From: Selaginella moellendorffii
Taxonomy: Eukaryota; Streptophyta; Lycopodiopsida; Selaginellales; Selaginellaceae
Reading direction: 5' to 3'
Assembly (NCBI RefSeq): GCF_000143415.4
Contig: NW_003314262.1
Coordinates: 1,477,960 to 1,541,959, forward strand
DNA length: 64,000 nt
In this document: positions 11,828-22,714 of the stretch, one piece after another
How the letters are laid out: every line of letters starts with the position of its first letter
Position numbering within the stretch: the first letter of the stretch is position 1
The notes under the pieces: generated by a model
The model's database searches: none
Seen by the model: only the letters and a program-made list of their open reading frames with translations
What the model was told of the DNA's origin: nothing
Position numbers and translations under genes: made by a program

Positions 11828-14448
11828 ATGTTTCGGATATCTGGGAGCCATTGTCGAGCGCTTTTCCAGCTCAATTCTGGACGAAAGGTGGGTGTCTGCC
11901 TGGTTGACGAGTGATTCTAACGTGTATAACCTTTTCTCAGGCGCGAATGGCAACGATCGCAAGCGCTGGTGCGAGTCAGGCTGTGCTTGACAAGATCAAC
12001 AATGCGGGGCTACTGCGAGCCAAAGGATTGATCTCTGGTGAATGGGTGTCCGCTGAAGACGGTAGAACGCTGCCTGTAAGATAGAAGATCACTTGGGTTT
12101 CGGTCGTAGGAAAGCCGGCTTTACGCCCTTTTATTTGGCCAGGTTTACAATCCTGCGACTGGTGAGTTTTTAACAGAGGTTCCGCTCATGGGGGAAAGAG
12201 AGACATTGTCGGCCATCGACTCTGCACACAACGCGTTTAAGTGTACGTAAAATCGTGATCGAACTCCAAGCTAAGTTTTTTTCTTGTCTCTTTTCTTTCA
12301 GCATGGAGTAAAAAGACATGTTCGGAGAGAAGCAAGCTTCTGCGTAGATGGTGAGGATGGCAAAGGTGTAGTTTCCCTGGGTTTTGAGACAAGCATGACA
12401 GGTATGAGCTCATACTTGAGAAAAAAGAGGAGATAGCTCAGCTTATGACTCTAGAACAAGGAAAGCCTTTGAAAGAAGCCCTTGGTGAGGTAACTCTCTG
12501 TCTAGCTTCATGGTATCGAGTTTAGTGCTCTATATTTGCAGGTCTCGTATGGAGCTGGCTTCATAGAGCTTTTTGCTGAGGAAGCAAAGCGCACATATGG
12601 CGATATTATACCATCGCCTTATCCAGACCGGCGATTACTCGTTGTAAAGCAGGTACTTCACATTTGAACTACCACGGTCGAGGCAACCTGAAAAATATCT
12701 ATTTTGTAGCCTGTTGGTGTTGTAGGTACGATAACTCCGTGGAATTTTCCCCTTGCCATGATCACACGCAAGGTAAAACTTTTCACATCCAGAAAAATAG
12801 TTATTTTTGTCTCAACCTTGTATAGGTTGCTCCAGCACTTGCAGCAGGCTGCACAGTAGTGATTAAGCCTGCAGAACTTACGCCCTTGACTGCATTAGCT
12901 GCTGCAGAACTATCCATTCAAGCTGGTATACCCCCTGTAAGTTTTTCTAACGAATGGTGGACCTTTTATATCAACTGTGTCAATGAAGGGAGTCATCAAC
13001 GTTGTCATGGGAGATGCTCCGCAAATCGGAGCTGCACTTTTGGAGAGCACTAAGGTACTTAACTTTTGTTTTTTATTCTAACACTGTAAGCTGTAGTAGG
13101 TTCGCAAAATCTCATTCACTGGGTCTACACAAGTGGGTAAAAAGCTTATGGCTGGAGCAGCAAGTACCGTAAAGCGGGTACAGCGTTTTTCTTTTCTGTA
13201 TCTCTCTTATTGCTTGTACTTTTCTGCTTGAACAGTTATCTCTTGAACTTGGTGGAAATGCACCATGTATCATACTGGATGATGCAGACATAGAAGTGGC
13301 TGTTAAAGGAGCCGTAAGTACTCTGGTTTGATTGTTTTGGTACTTTTGACACAGCCTTTTACTGATTTCTCCTGTCGTGTATCTTTTCCCCATGCAGTTG
13401 GCTTCCAAGTACCGGAATAGCGGCCAGACCTGTGTTTGTGCCAATAGAGTCCTTGTCCAAGATGGTATGCCTTTTTAGTACGACCTTTCTTGTTTCTAAG
13501 TCTCATTTTTCAAGGTATATATGACAAGTTTGCGGAGGCTTTTATTCAAGCGGTATCTGGCCTTAAGGTTGGAAATGGTTTGGAAGAAGGGGTCACGCAG
13601 GTATTGTAGGACTCAAGAGGCTTTGGCGAGCTATTGATGTGGTCTTTGATATACAGGGTCCCCTGATTAATGAAGCAGCTGTGAAGAAGGTAGTGATCTT
13701 TTAATGTTTTTCGCTATAAAATTTGTAATAACAGGTAGAGCAACACGTTGAAGATGCATTATCGAAGGTAATAACCCGATATCCGAATAAGCCATGGCCT
13801 GATTCTGTGGACTTGGATTTACAGGGTGCAATGCTCCTGGCGGGAGGCCATCGACATAGGCTTGGTGCCGCCTTTTACGAGCCAACTGTTCTCGGAGATG
13901 CAACAGAAGAGATGCTAATAATGAAGTACGTTTGCTGCCGGTGAAGTGGATCAGGGACTCCGTTTTTTTTTCTTTTCTTTCTGCAGAGAGGAAGTTTTTG
14001 GGCCTGTTGCACCCCTGATTAGATTCAAAACAGACGAGGACGCAATCAGGATTGCCAACAGCACCGAAGCTGGTGAGCTTCATTCATCTTTGGAATTTCC
14101 TGTCATTCATTTGTCACATCTTCAGGATTGGCTGCGTATCTTTTTTCGGGAAGCATCTCTAGAGCTTGGCGTGTGGCGGAGGCATTAGAATATGGAATGG
14201 TTGGTTGGAACGAAGGAGTGATTTCTACGGAGGTAGATTTACTCGTTTTTGGAGTTCGTTTGAAAAACTTTCTGGTCCAGGTCGCTCCATTCGGGGGTGT
14301 TAAACAATCCGGGCTTGGTCGTGAGGGATCCAAATACGGAATCGACGAGTACCTGGAGGTATGATCAATGAAATGAGGTTTCTCGTTTTAAATTTCTTTT
14401 TTCTTTCTGCAGATGAAGTACATATGCATAGGAAATATGTTGCCTTGA
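11828..14448 (+). CDS. Succinate-semialdehyde dehydrogenase (ALDH5 type), mitochondrial
   Basis: This enzyme oxidises succinic semialdehyde to succinate with NAD+ in the GABA shunt. The ATG at 11828 opens a short presequence ([18 protein letters not shown]) rich in Arg/Ser without acids, as in mitochondrial targeting. Exon 1 is 11828-11887, exon 2 is 11941-12075, and the last exon is 14413-14448 (ending MLP). Exons in between encode [42 protein letters not shown], catalytic Glu in LELGGNAPC, catalytic Cys in [21 protein letters not shown] and [13 protein letters not shown]. The second Cys two residues after the nucleophile (CVC) matches the redox-switch cysteine pair known in SSADH. Length is near the family's usual 490-530. 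It starts only 71 bp after the RTEL1 stop. Confidence 0.93.
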
Positions 14449-14966
14449 TTGCTTTTAAATTCTTATTGTTATATATGATTGCCAAGAAAAAAAGCTACTT
14501 GAACAATTGTTTTTTCCTGTTGTTCTTTCCTATTTCTAATAGTGTTTGTTATGTAAAAAAAAAAAAATCTTTTATTCAAGGATTTTGCTGCTTGTTTACA
14601 GAGCAAGATCCTTTACATGCCGGGAGGATTTCCGCTAAATTTCTCATTCTCTCGGGTCCATGTTTATTATTGGCGGGTGATTTCACTTTTGAAAGTAATG
14701 ATTATTCTAAGGATATTCTTGAAAAGGGGTGTAGGGTTTATTGGCCGATGACATAGCTGCTGCTGCTTCTTTGGAATAGGACGGAGCTCTTGACATGGAA
14801 TTGGGCGGATCAATTGGTGCAAGTCCAGTTTTTGTTTTCTCCAATTTCACTGATCCTTTTCTGGTCTAAAGGTTCTACTTTAGTGGAAGCTCAAGACAAT
14901 CGATCCTCACGTAAATGGATTGTTGGAAATTCCTCCAATGCTAAAGAGGAATGCTTTGTTTTTCAG
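14449..14966. other. Intergenic between SSADH and RTEL1 fragment
   Basis: This is the SSADH 3' flank, with T- and A-rich tracts near 14520-14570. I see no gene. A diverged intron or exon of the RTEL1 fragment could be hidden here. Confidence 0.4.
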
Positions 14967-15652
14967 CTTCTCCCGAGTGTAAGCGCCTCGTCGCTTGGAT
15001 CGATGGCTATGAACGCGGCGCAACGAATCTAGACGACATTGTCGCATCCGGCTTGCTTGCAGCTCCCGAGCGCCATGATCTCCTCGAAAGGTTTGCTGCG
15101 GATCTTTCAGCACATCGTATCGTTCTCTTATCGGAACACTTCAGCTTTCGTGGCTTGCTACCAAAGCGGAAGTTTGATGACTACGATTTGGCTACCATTA
15201 GCAGCGCGGATTCAGGTACTGGTGTTTGTCGAGGTTTTTGTGTGAAGCAAACGATTTACAGGTGATATCCAGGAGAGCCATGATAAGTTGAAAGCTGCCA
15301 CAGATTTCATTCAAGAGGTGATCTAGCTCTGTTAACCGAAGATTTTAAGATTGTTGGTTTGATTGCTTTCAATACGCTACCAGGTGAAAGCTCGTCTCGA
15401 CGCCCGCGATTATCAGCTCTTCATTGAAGGTCTTAAATTTGACGAATACGTGCCTACTGCAAAAGGTATGGTCTTTTTCTTTCAAGGACAAAGAATATTT
15501 TTAAAAACAATTGCGTGGTGCTTGGCATGTAAAGCGCGGAAGAGGTTTAAAGCTACAAGCCCGACATCCAGCTGCTCATCAACATTTGCAACAATTGAGG
15601 GAGGAGTTTGCATATTGGATGTCTTGAGAGGCCTAGAAAGACTTCAGAGTTG
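14967..15652 (+). pseudogene. RTEL1 3'-end (harmonin-domain) fragment downstream of SSADH
   Basis: Exon-like pieces at 14967-15090, from 15145, a short one near 15262-15315, and 15385-15467 read SPECKRLVAWIDGYE, LAAPERHDLLE, LLPKRKFDDYDLATIS, TDFIQE, VKARLDARDYQLFIEG. They align with RTEL1 blocks at 11340-11660 (YIQE then [26 protein letters not shown], then a short Phe-Asp-rich exon), with the same exon borders and phases. No helicase part or start codon is nearby. Either it is a duplicated gene fragment or it is the second harmonin domain of RTEL1 separated by the SSADH gene. A further exon-like open stretch (Cys-Lys-rich, to 15652) may be its end. Confidence 0.65.
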
Positions 15653-17004
15653 ATTTGAATGCATGTTTTGTTTTGTCTGAGATATTTCATCAACTTTATA
15701 ATAGTAACAAAACAAAAAAAAAAAAGTCACATGTTGCATGTACTAATGTTTGGTTTGCTTAATAGTAGTGTTATTCTTACTTATTAATCCAATTGATCAA
15801 ATAAAGTTTATTATTATAAGCATTTTTGTAATTTATAAACACAAGATTAATCTTATTGCATATCAACCATTATCTGATAAAATAAAAAATATTATACTAG
15901 AAAGGGTTTAATAAAGTTTGTAAATTATAAATATGTTTATAAATTATACATACAAGATTAATCTAAATGAATAACAAACGTTAAATAGTAAAATATCCTA
16001 GAATATTTAAGTCTATTCTAGGCATCCCCAAACCAAAAATCTCTCTTCATATTTAAAAACCTTTATTTAAATTTACAAGCATATGACTGATTTTTTAAGT
16101 ATATTCTTATTAATACTTGCTAGAATTAATGATTTAATCCGGTTTTTCCCAATTCGATGGCTCAAAAATAATTATCAGTAATCATAATATTCATATTATA
16201 TATAGTAAAATATATTTCAATTAGATCCATAATTATAAAAAAAATCAAAATATTTTTAAATCAAATAGAGTTGATTTAATCATTTTTTTCATTTAAACCT
16301 TATCCAAAAAATAAAACAGAAAACTACTAGTACTAAAATGAACACATTCACTTAATTTAACTTTAACTTTATTTAATGTTTCAAATATTAAAAAATAATT
16401 CACAAAAATCATATATATATTTTATAATTAAAAATAAAACATTTATATAGAAGAACTTTTTTTATTTTGTGTGGTTGATGATTTCATAACAATTAGTTTA
16501 AGTGAATTATTGATATTTATATCTAATACAATAAAGGGTGCATTAAAATGAGATAAAGATACTCCACCTACATTTAAATTTTTATATTTTAAATGTTTTT
16601 TTAGAAATATTAGCACTTTTATATAAAATATATTTATGAGTATATATAAAATAAATGTATAAATTATAAATTATAAAAATAGCTAAACTTACACCCTTTA
16701 AAATAATAAATTTCTAGCTCAAATAGGTGCTATGTAATGATAATAATAATAATAATAATAATAATGCATATTTACATGCTATAATAACTAAAATGGTCAT
16801 ATAAAAATATATTTAAAATACAGTTATCGTTAAATTGATTTGATTTTAATTATATATATAACTAAAAAGCTTAAATAAAATTAAAACCAAATGGAAAGTA
16901 TATTCCATATTTAAGTTGAATAAATTTCAATTAATGTTTTATACTTTCTAATTAATGAAAATATATTTATATATATAGCTGACCAGATTCTTTCTAGGGC
17001 AGGA
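15653..17004. other. AT-rich intergenic region with microsatellite and dispersed repeat
   Basis: Strongly AT-rich DNA without coding potential. 15725-16030 shares several long blocks (AATGTTTGGTTTG, AAGATTAATCTTATTGCATATCA, ACAAGATTAATCTAAATGAATAACAA) in the same order with 44985-45365, so a dispersed repeat family is present. 16736-16764 is a (TAA)n microsatellite. AT-richness stops abruptly at about 16980, just before the GC-rich PPR gene. Confidence 0.6.
16736..16764. repeat. (TAA)n microsatellite
   Basis: About nine perfect TAA units follow a TGA unit in AT-rich spacer DNA. Confidence 0.9.
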
Positions 17005-17008
17005 ATGG

Positions 17009-18802
17009 ATGAGCAAATTCGCTCCCAAGAGCAAATGCCAGGCTCTCCTCGCGGCCCTCAAGGGCTGCCGCGATTCCAGAGATCTGGGCCGCGGCCAAGG
17101 AATCCACGCCGAGGCCTCCCGTGCGTGCCTCGATTCCGACATTAGGGTTGCCAATTCTCTCATCGCCATGTACTCCAAGTGTGGAAGCATGGTGGACGCA
17201 CGCAAGATCTTCCTTGCCATGCCCTTCCACACGCTTGCGTCGTGGACGGCATTGATCCTCGGGTATGCGGTGAATGGCGACAGTGATCTCGCGCTAGAGA
17301 TCTTCCAGAGATTGGAACTAGAGTCGAGATTTGTGGATCTTAGCTCGCAGGCTTACGTCGCGGCGCTGGTCGCGATCGCGAGCCTGGCATCGCGCGAAGA
17401 ACACGATCACGCCAAGGTTGCGTGGCTGGAGAAGGCGATGGTCCTCCACTCCAAGGCCGAGAAGAACAACTCGATCCAACACATTTTCTTCTCAAGCGCG
17501 CTGGTGGATTGCTACTCCAAGTGTGGCAGCTTGATTGATGCTCGCGCGGTGTTTGATCGAATGCCTCGCCACGACGTTGTGGCGTGGACGGCACTGATCC
17601 TGGGCAATGTCGAGAACGAGCAATGCGAGCTCGCGCTGGAGCTCTTCCATGCCATGGGCGGGATTGGGATTGTCCCAAACTCCCGGACGATCGTGGCGGC
17701 ATTCATGGCGTGCTCGGGCCTTGCCGATCGAGAGCTCGAGGAGAAGAAGAGGGTGGGCAGCTTCTCGAAGATCAAGGCTCTCGATCGAGCTATCGAGCTC
17801 CACGCTATGGCAGTGGCAATGGGCTGCGATTCCAACATCTTCGTTGCCAACACCGCGGTGGATATGTTCTCGCGCTGTGGAAGCCTGGATCGAGCTCGAG
17901 CGGTGTTTGATTCGATCAAGGAGAGGAGTGTCGTGTCATGGAACGCTCTGATTCGCGGCTATGCCGCGCAGCAGGACGATCGATCATCCGCCATAGCTCT
18001 CGATCTCTTCTCACAGATGGAGAATCCAAACCAGCGGAGCTTTTGCGCGGCGCTGGGCGCGTGCGCGAATCTGGGCGCTATCGACATGGCGCGATCGATC
18101 CACGCCCGCGTCTCCAGCCAGGGATTGCTCCAGCCGGATCCCATCCTCGCGAATTGCCTGCTGGATTGCTACGCGCGATGCGGCAGCATGGACGACGCCG
18201 AGCGCGTGATCGCATCCATGGCGAAAGAATCCCGGAGCTTCGTGGGATGGAGCTCGATCATCGCTGGCTATGGCCGCGCCGGCGATGCCAAGGGGGCGAT
18301 CTCGGCGCTGGATGCGATGCAAGGCGATGGGTTTCGCCCCAGCGCAACGACGTTTGTGTCGATCCTCCACGCTTGCAGCCATGCCGGGCAGGTGGATCGA
18401 GGGCTAGAGCTCTTCGAGTCGATGGAGCTGCGATTTGGGATCCAGCCCGAGATCGAGCACTACCACTGCGTGATCGATCTGCTAGCGCGATCGAATCGGG
18501 TCGAGGAGGCGGTGGCGATGGCGAGAAAGATGCCATTCGCGGCAAATGCGGTGACTTGGAGGACTGTGCTCGCGGCGTGCCGGAAGTGGCGGCGCGTGGA
18601 GATTGGCGAGGTTGCGTTTGAGACTTTGATCGATCTGGGCGAGCGCCATGCTGCCATCTATCTCCTCATGGCTGGGATCTACGCGGGCGAGGGGATGTGG
18701 GCGGATCGCGAGCGCGTCCTCCTGGCAATGAGATCGTTGTCATGCAATTCAATCACAGGATCCAATATCCAAACCAGTTCAACCATGTGTGGAGGAAATT
18801 AA
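17009..18802 (+). CDS. PPR protein, PLS class, single exon
   Basis: PPR proteins bind organellar RNA by one repeat per base and act in editing, splicing or stability. This uninterrupted 597-residue frame is made of ~31-36-residue repeats with typical starts: VANSLIAMYSKCGSMVDARKIF, SSALVDCYSKCGSLIDA, WTALILGNVENEQCELAL, TFVSILHACSHAGQVDRGLELF. The C-terminal part HYHCVIDLLARSNRVEEA ... RTVLAACRKWRRVEIGE ... YLLMAGIYAGEGMWADRERV is the E-motif lead-in. After that the sequence departs from the family and stops, so E+ and DYW domains are absent. Two earlier segments (LASREE..., LADRELEEKKR...) resemble inter-repeat linkers of the larger PPR gene at 34-37 kb. ATG 17009 matches the frame; another ATG at 17005 is out of frame. 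No transit peptide is obvious, so the start may be incomplete. Confidence 0.88.
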   Translation: MSKFAPKSKCQALLAALKGCRDSRDLGRGQGIHAEASRACLDSDIRVANSLIAMYSKCGSMVDARKIFLAMPFHTLASWTALILGYAVNGDSDLALEIFQRLELESRFVDLSSQAYVAALVAIASLASREEHDHAKVAWLEKAMVLHSKAEKNNSIQHIFFSSALVDCYSKCGSLIDARAVFDRMPRHDVVAWTALILGNVENEQCELALELFHAMGGIGIVPNSRTIVAAFMACSGLADRELEEKKRVGSFSKIKALDRAIELHAMAVAMGCDSNIFVANTAVDMFSRCGSLDRARAVFDSIKERSVVSWNALIRGYAAQQDDRSSAIALDLFSQMENPNQRSFCAALGACANLGAIDMARSIHARVSSQGLLQPDPILANCLLDCYARCGSMDDAERVIASMAKESRSFVGWSSIIAGYGRAGDAKGAISALDAMQGDGFRPSATTFVSILHACSHAGQVDRGLELFESMELRFGIQPEIEHYHCVIDLLARSNRVEEAVAMARKMPFAANAVTWRTVLAACRKWRRVEIGEVAFETLIDLGERHAAIYLLMAGIYAGEGMWADRERVLLAMRSLSCNSITGSNIQTSSTMCGGN

Positions 18803-19155
18803 ACCGAGCAGAAAGATCGAGCCACAAACTCCAAAATTGCAGGTCTTAGTAATGCGCAGCATGCAACCTCAGAAAATCTCCCAGGTAAAAGTCGGGATCC
18901 CAGGTGGAAAGGAAGATTCAGATCAGCAGCAGAAGTTTCTAGCTACAGTCAGAGCTCTTTTTGCAAGAAACATTCATTCATACATAACAAATGAAGTTTT
19001 TTGCAAAAAGAGCTTAACATGTACAACTTGGTTCATTGCTTCTCTCTTTAATTTCTGTCTTCTTTCTTTCTTGGTTTCGGTTATGAATAAAAGTGGCCTC
19101 ATGCTCATCCATACATTTAGTTTCTTTCAGAATTCTTCCAAGGATATAGAACCAA

Positions 19156-19228
19156 GCCGTCTTAGCTCAGCCGGTAGAGCGCGTGGCTTTTAACCACGTG
19201 GTCGTGGGTTCAAGTCCCACAGACGGCG
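19156..19228 (+). tRNA. tRNA-Lys (anticodon UUU)
   Basis: A complete cloverleaf: acceptor stem GCCGTCT pairs with AGACGGC. The D arm contains A-box TAGCTCAGCCGG. The anticodon stem CGTGG/CCACG encloses loop CTTTTAA, giving anticodon TTT. The T arm GTGGG-TTCAAGT-CCCAC carries B-box GGTTCAAGTCC. Discriminator G at 19228. No intron, no encoded CCA. A TTTT stretch about 15 bp downstream suits RNA polymerase III termination. Confidence 0.96.
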
Positions 19229-19291
19229 AGTGTGTTCTCCCGATTTTGCTTCAGGCAAGCTTGGGTATTCGGGTTTTTTCATATTTTGCTC

Positions 19292-19494
19292 GAGTTTTTT
19301 AATCTTCACTGCTTATCAGTCTTAACTTCTTTTGTTTCTAGCTTTAAGGCAGAGGCTTTCCGCAAAGCCCTGGATTTCCTGCAAAGCCTGAGTTTTTTAA
19401 TCTTTGCTGCTTATCAGTCTTACCTTCCTTTGTTACTGTTATCTCTAGCATGAAGGCAGAGGCTTTCCGCAAAGCCCTGGATTTCCTGCAAAGC
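19292..19494. repeat. Tandem ~100-bp direct repeat at the 3' end of the LRR gene
   Basis: 19292-19387 and 19390-19494 are near copies, sharing the TTTTTTAATCTT block, CTGCTTATCAGTCTTA and a 45-bp exact-looking block (AGGCAGAGGCTTTCCGCAAA onward). The second copy includes the last codons and stop of the LRR gene. The first is an extra copy of that C-terminus (coding NPGLCGKPLP on the minus strand) outside the gene. Confidence 0.85.
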
Positions 19495-20599
19495 AGCTAG
19501 CATCAAACGTAGAAAACGCTCCACCTTGAGGTATCTGTCCGCTCAGCTTGTTGTTACTCACGTTAAACCACCTCAACAAGTCCAGGTTTACCAGGCTTCT
19601 GGGGATCTCACCACTTAGCTGGTTATTCTCCAGAGATAGCTGCTTCAAACTCAGCATGCTTCCCATGGACGAAGGAATCGCCCCGGAAAACTTGTTACTG
19701 CTCAGTCGCAGGATCTCAACACTGGAAAGGCTGGAAATCGTCCGGGGAATGGGACCAGATATACTGTTGCTTGACAAGCTCAGCATAGACGTGAGGAAGT
19801 CGTCTGAGTCTCGAAGCTTGAGGGTCGCCAACCATGGTGGAATGGGGCCTTGGAGACCACAGTTGTCAAGGTGGAGCTCGCCCAGGAAAGGCAGCGTGGA
19901 GAGCCCCTGGATGGTGTCGAAAGTGAGTGGATTCGAACTCAAGTAGAGAATTCCAAGCCGTCCAAGGCGGCGGAGATTCAGTGGAAGCCCTGTCAACTTG
20001 TTTTTCGCGAGATCGAGCAAAGCCAGATTGGATAAGTTGCGAGTGAAGGCGTTGGGGATCTGGCCAGCGAGAGAGTTATCATCGAGCTCCGCGTAGACGA
20101 GGCTGGAGAGCAGTCCAAACGAAGATGGAACACTGCCCGTGAGCTTGTTAGACTGGAGCCGGATCCTCTGCAAGCTGGAAAGGTCACCAATGGAAGATGG
20201 AATGCTGCCCTGGAATCCATAGTTGTAAGCCAGATCAAGCAGCCGGAGCCGAGAGAGCTTGGTAACCGTGCTTGGAATTGCCCCTGTCAGGTGATTGTAG
20301 GAAAGATCGAGCTTTTCCAGGCTCGAGAGTGATCCAACGCTCTCGTGGAGAGTTCCAGAGAGCTGGCCATTGCTGAGCATGAGATGGATCACTCGGGACG
20401 TAGTTTTGTTGCATCTTACGCCCTTCCAGCCTCGGCAGCAGTTTGGATTGGTTTTGTTCCAGCTCGTGAGGAATCCAATTGGGTCATTTGTGATGGAAGA
20501 TTTGAGGAGCAGTAGAGCTGCACAATCGAGAGTAGGTTTGGCCACTACATCACTAATACCTGTAACACAGAGGAGCACCAACACTAGAAATAACGCCAT
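19445..20599 (-). CDS. Secreted leucine-rich repeat protein (DRT100/PGIP-like)
   Basis: An intronless gene of about 384 residues. The ATG at 20599 opens a signal peptide (MALFLVLVLLCVTGISDVVA). A more upstream in-frame ATG (20686) would give a poor leader and would overlap the TATA box, so 20599 is preferred. After the signal comes an LRRNT_2 cap (LDCAALLLLKSSI, WNKTNPNCCRGWKGVRCN). About ten plant extracellular LRRs follow, with L-LS-N-LTG-IPS spacing (for example LEKLDLSYNHLTGAIPSTV). The C-terminal cap is CFAGNPGLCGKPLPSC. No transmembrane or kinase segment follows, so it should be apoplastic, like DRT100 or polygalacturonase-inhibiting proteins. Ligand not predictable. Confidence 0.88.
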   Translation of the reverse strand: MALFLVLVLLCVTGISDVVAKPTLDCAALLLLKSSITNDPIGFLTSWNKTNPNCCRGWKGVRCNKTTSRVIHLMLSNGQLSGTLHESVGSLSSLEKLDLSYNHLTGAIPSTVTKLSRLRLLDLAYNYGFQGSIPSSIGDLSSLQRIRLQSNKLTGSVPSSFGLLSSLVYAELDDNSLAGQIPNAFTRNLSNLALLDLAKNKLTGLPLNLRRLGRLGILYLSSNPLTFDTIQGLSTLPFLGELHLDNCGLQGPIPPWLATLKLRDSDDFLTSMLSLSSNSISGPIPRTISSLSSVEILRLSSNKFSGAIPSSMGSMLSLKQLSLENNQLSGEIPRSLVNLDLLRWFNVSNNKLSGQIPQGGAFSTFDASCFAGNPGLCGKPLPSC

Positions 20600-20644
20600 A
20601 GACCTACCTGTACCGCTAGATAGCACTAAAGAGTTGTAGTCGGT

Positions 20645-20656
20645 GCATTTTATATC
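20645..20656 (-). promoter_or_regulatory. TATA box of the LRR gene
   Basis: Minus-strand TATAAAATGC lies about 50 bp upstream of the chosen ATG at 20599, a plausible distance if the leader is short. Confidence 0.45.
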
Positions 20657-20828
20657 CTTTTTATAAAATATATTTTTCAATCTCACGGCTGTGATTTTCT
20701 TGTATTAGGGCTTGAAAAAAAGAATATTCTTAATTCCTCTTTTCCCTGCTTGGAGCGGCAACTGGTGAGTCGCGATTCCAAACTGCAGGCATGACATAGC
20801 TATGCTTCTATGGAGGGAAGCTCACACA

Positions 20829-21006
20829 TTAAACTTTCAAAAACCTGATGGTCAGAGCACATCTTGGGCTTGCCTTCACTGCATTGTTTGATCGACAATT
20901 GGAATGCTGGCACGGATGAGCATCGAAAGTGAAGGAAGAGTAGAAAGAGCCCTGATATATCAATGCAGCAAGACGTGCTCCAAACATCAGGTTTTTGACA
21001 GTTTAA
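20829..21006. ncRNA. Long imperfect hairpin, candidate microRNA precursor
   Basis: 20829-20866 and 20968-21006 are imperfect inverted repeats: the arms share TTAAACT-TCAAAAACCTGATG, then after a small mismatched patch GAGCAC-TCTTG. An additional TGCATTG (20880-20886) pairs with CAATGCA (20961-20967). About 38 bp pair with few mismatches, and the loop is about 75-95 nt. Size and pairing suit a plant MIR foldback. A decayed MITE is the main alternative. Strand cannot be decided from sequence. Confidence 0.45.
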
Positions 21007-22700
21007 TTCGAAATGATTTTAGTGAAGAACTTGTAGTATGTTCAATATTTAATTAAGCTAACTGCCAGTGTTGGTCGGAGAGCTACTATCTATGTCATCC
21101 AGAGGAACAATGTAAGGCATTTTTTGTCTGCCTCGCCAATGCTGATGTACTCTAGCTTCTTCTTCTCTAAGGAATCACCCATCTCTTACTTCATTATATT
21201 ACACACCTAGCTTTGGATTGCATTCACAAATCGGGAGTGATGAGATTTTGCATCCTCACCTAGTTAAGCTTCTTCTCTAAGGAATAACCTATCTCTTATT
21301 CCTTACACATTTAGCTTCGGATCACATTTACAAACTGGGAGGCAACCAAAAAGAACAACTCGAGAGACAATCCATGTAAATATATATAAAAAAAAGGCCT
21401 ATAAACAAAAGTGCATCTTCTTTTCTAAATTGGTTAAGTAGGTGTCTTTGGATAAGATTATCAAAAGTTAAAATTTAGGAACTTACAATTTTAGGAATCT
21501 TAATTTAAAAAAAATGTTGCTAATATTTTATCATGAATTAAAAGTTTTAAGAGAATTTTATGGTTGATTTTATTGAGTTTTGATTGAGGAGTCAATGAGT
21601 TTATTGAGATGGTCAAATAAGCTTAACATCAAAATGCTATGATTTAAAAGCTATATATCTAAATAAATCTGCCATTTTTTTGCAATAATTATGTGCTTTT
21701 AATTAACTAAATTCTACATTGTTATCATGAAAACTCAGAGGCTAATCATTTTAAGGAGGAAAATATATAATATCATTAAGTGCTACTTTATGAAATATGT
21801 AATTTTGGAGTGAGTAAAAAAGCTAAATTTTTTAAGTATTGTAATTAAAAAAATTTATATAAGATAGTGTTTATATGAATGTTGAGCACTGTACACTAAA
21901 GAGTTTAATAGTTAATGAAAAATCAAAAAATATTTTGCAATTTTTTGCACAAATTTTAAACTTTCAAATGATACTAAATAAATTTTTTTGAAATTGCACA
22001 AATTATACAAAGAAATGAAATAGTAAATAATTGTTGTTTTTTGGATAAAAAATAAATTTAAAGATGATTTTAGTGTGCAAAGGCTAGGGTTGACAAAATG
22101 TGTTATATCCATCATAAAGCTTTAGTCTCCCTTAAGGGGAATTACTTTATGACACTTGATGATATCTTTAGTGTAAATCGTTGTGATTTTATTCAGGAGA
22201 TTAATTACAAAATTTTATGTAAATCCAAGGATTTAGTATACAATCTTTTTTCCTCCAAAAAACTTTTTTTATGCATAAAAATTATCAGTTACATTTTGTA
22301 GTGCATTCTGGAAAAATATAAGTAAGAATAACAATTAAAATTTTAAAAATAAAAAAATTTGCTATATATTATACAATATTTTAGTGTTATTTACTTTTCC
22401 ATTTGATCACTGTATAATTTAGTTAAGAAGTATAAAATAAAAGAATTTGATATAAAGTTGGATAAATATTCAACACACATTTTAAAGACAATCACTACTT
22501 AACTTTTGTAGAGATTATTTGCCAAAATTAAGTTTGGTAATGCAAAAAAAATTGATTAATCTATATATCAGAAGGTGTTTAGGAAAGTTTAGAGATTACA
22601 AACACAAGATTAAGTAACAAGATGATAGAATATACGAGAATGTTCCAATATATTTTAAGTTCATCCATTATTAACATTATAAAATAAATCTTAAATATAA
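21007..22700. other. AT-rich intergenic region
   Basis: Apart from the LTR fragment at 21335-21445 this is AT-rich spacer with homopolymer runs. Small frames (for example 21912-22301) have biased composition and no recognisable domain. No RNA gene seen. Confidence 0.5.
21335..21445 (+). repeat. Fragment of family 1 LTR
   Basis: GCAACCAAAAAGAACAACTCGAGAGAC and the following AAAAGTGCATC-TTCTTTTC-AAT-GGTTAAG match in order the LTR segment at about 52571-52672. The rest of the LTR is not recognisable, so this is a decayed piece or a gene conversion trace. Confidence 0.55.
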
Positions 22701-22714
22701 ATAAAATCAAAAGG

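Noticed and set aside
16736..16764. CRISPR-like or structured repeat array
   Set aside because: It is a simple TAA microsatellite without spacers, in plant nuclear DNA.
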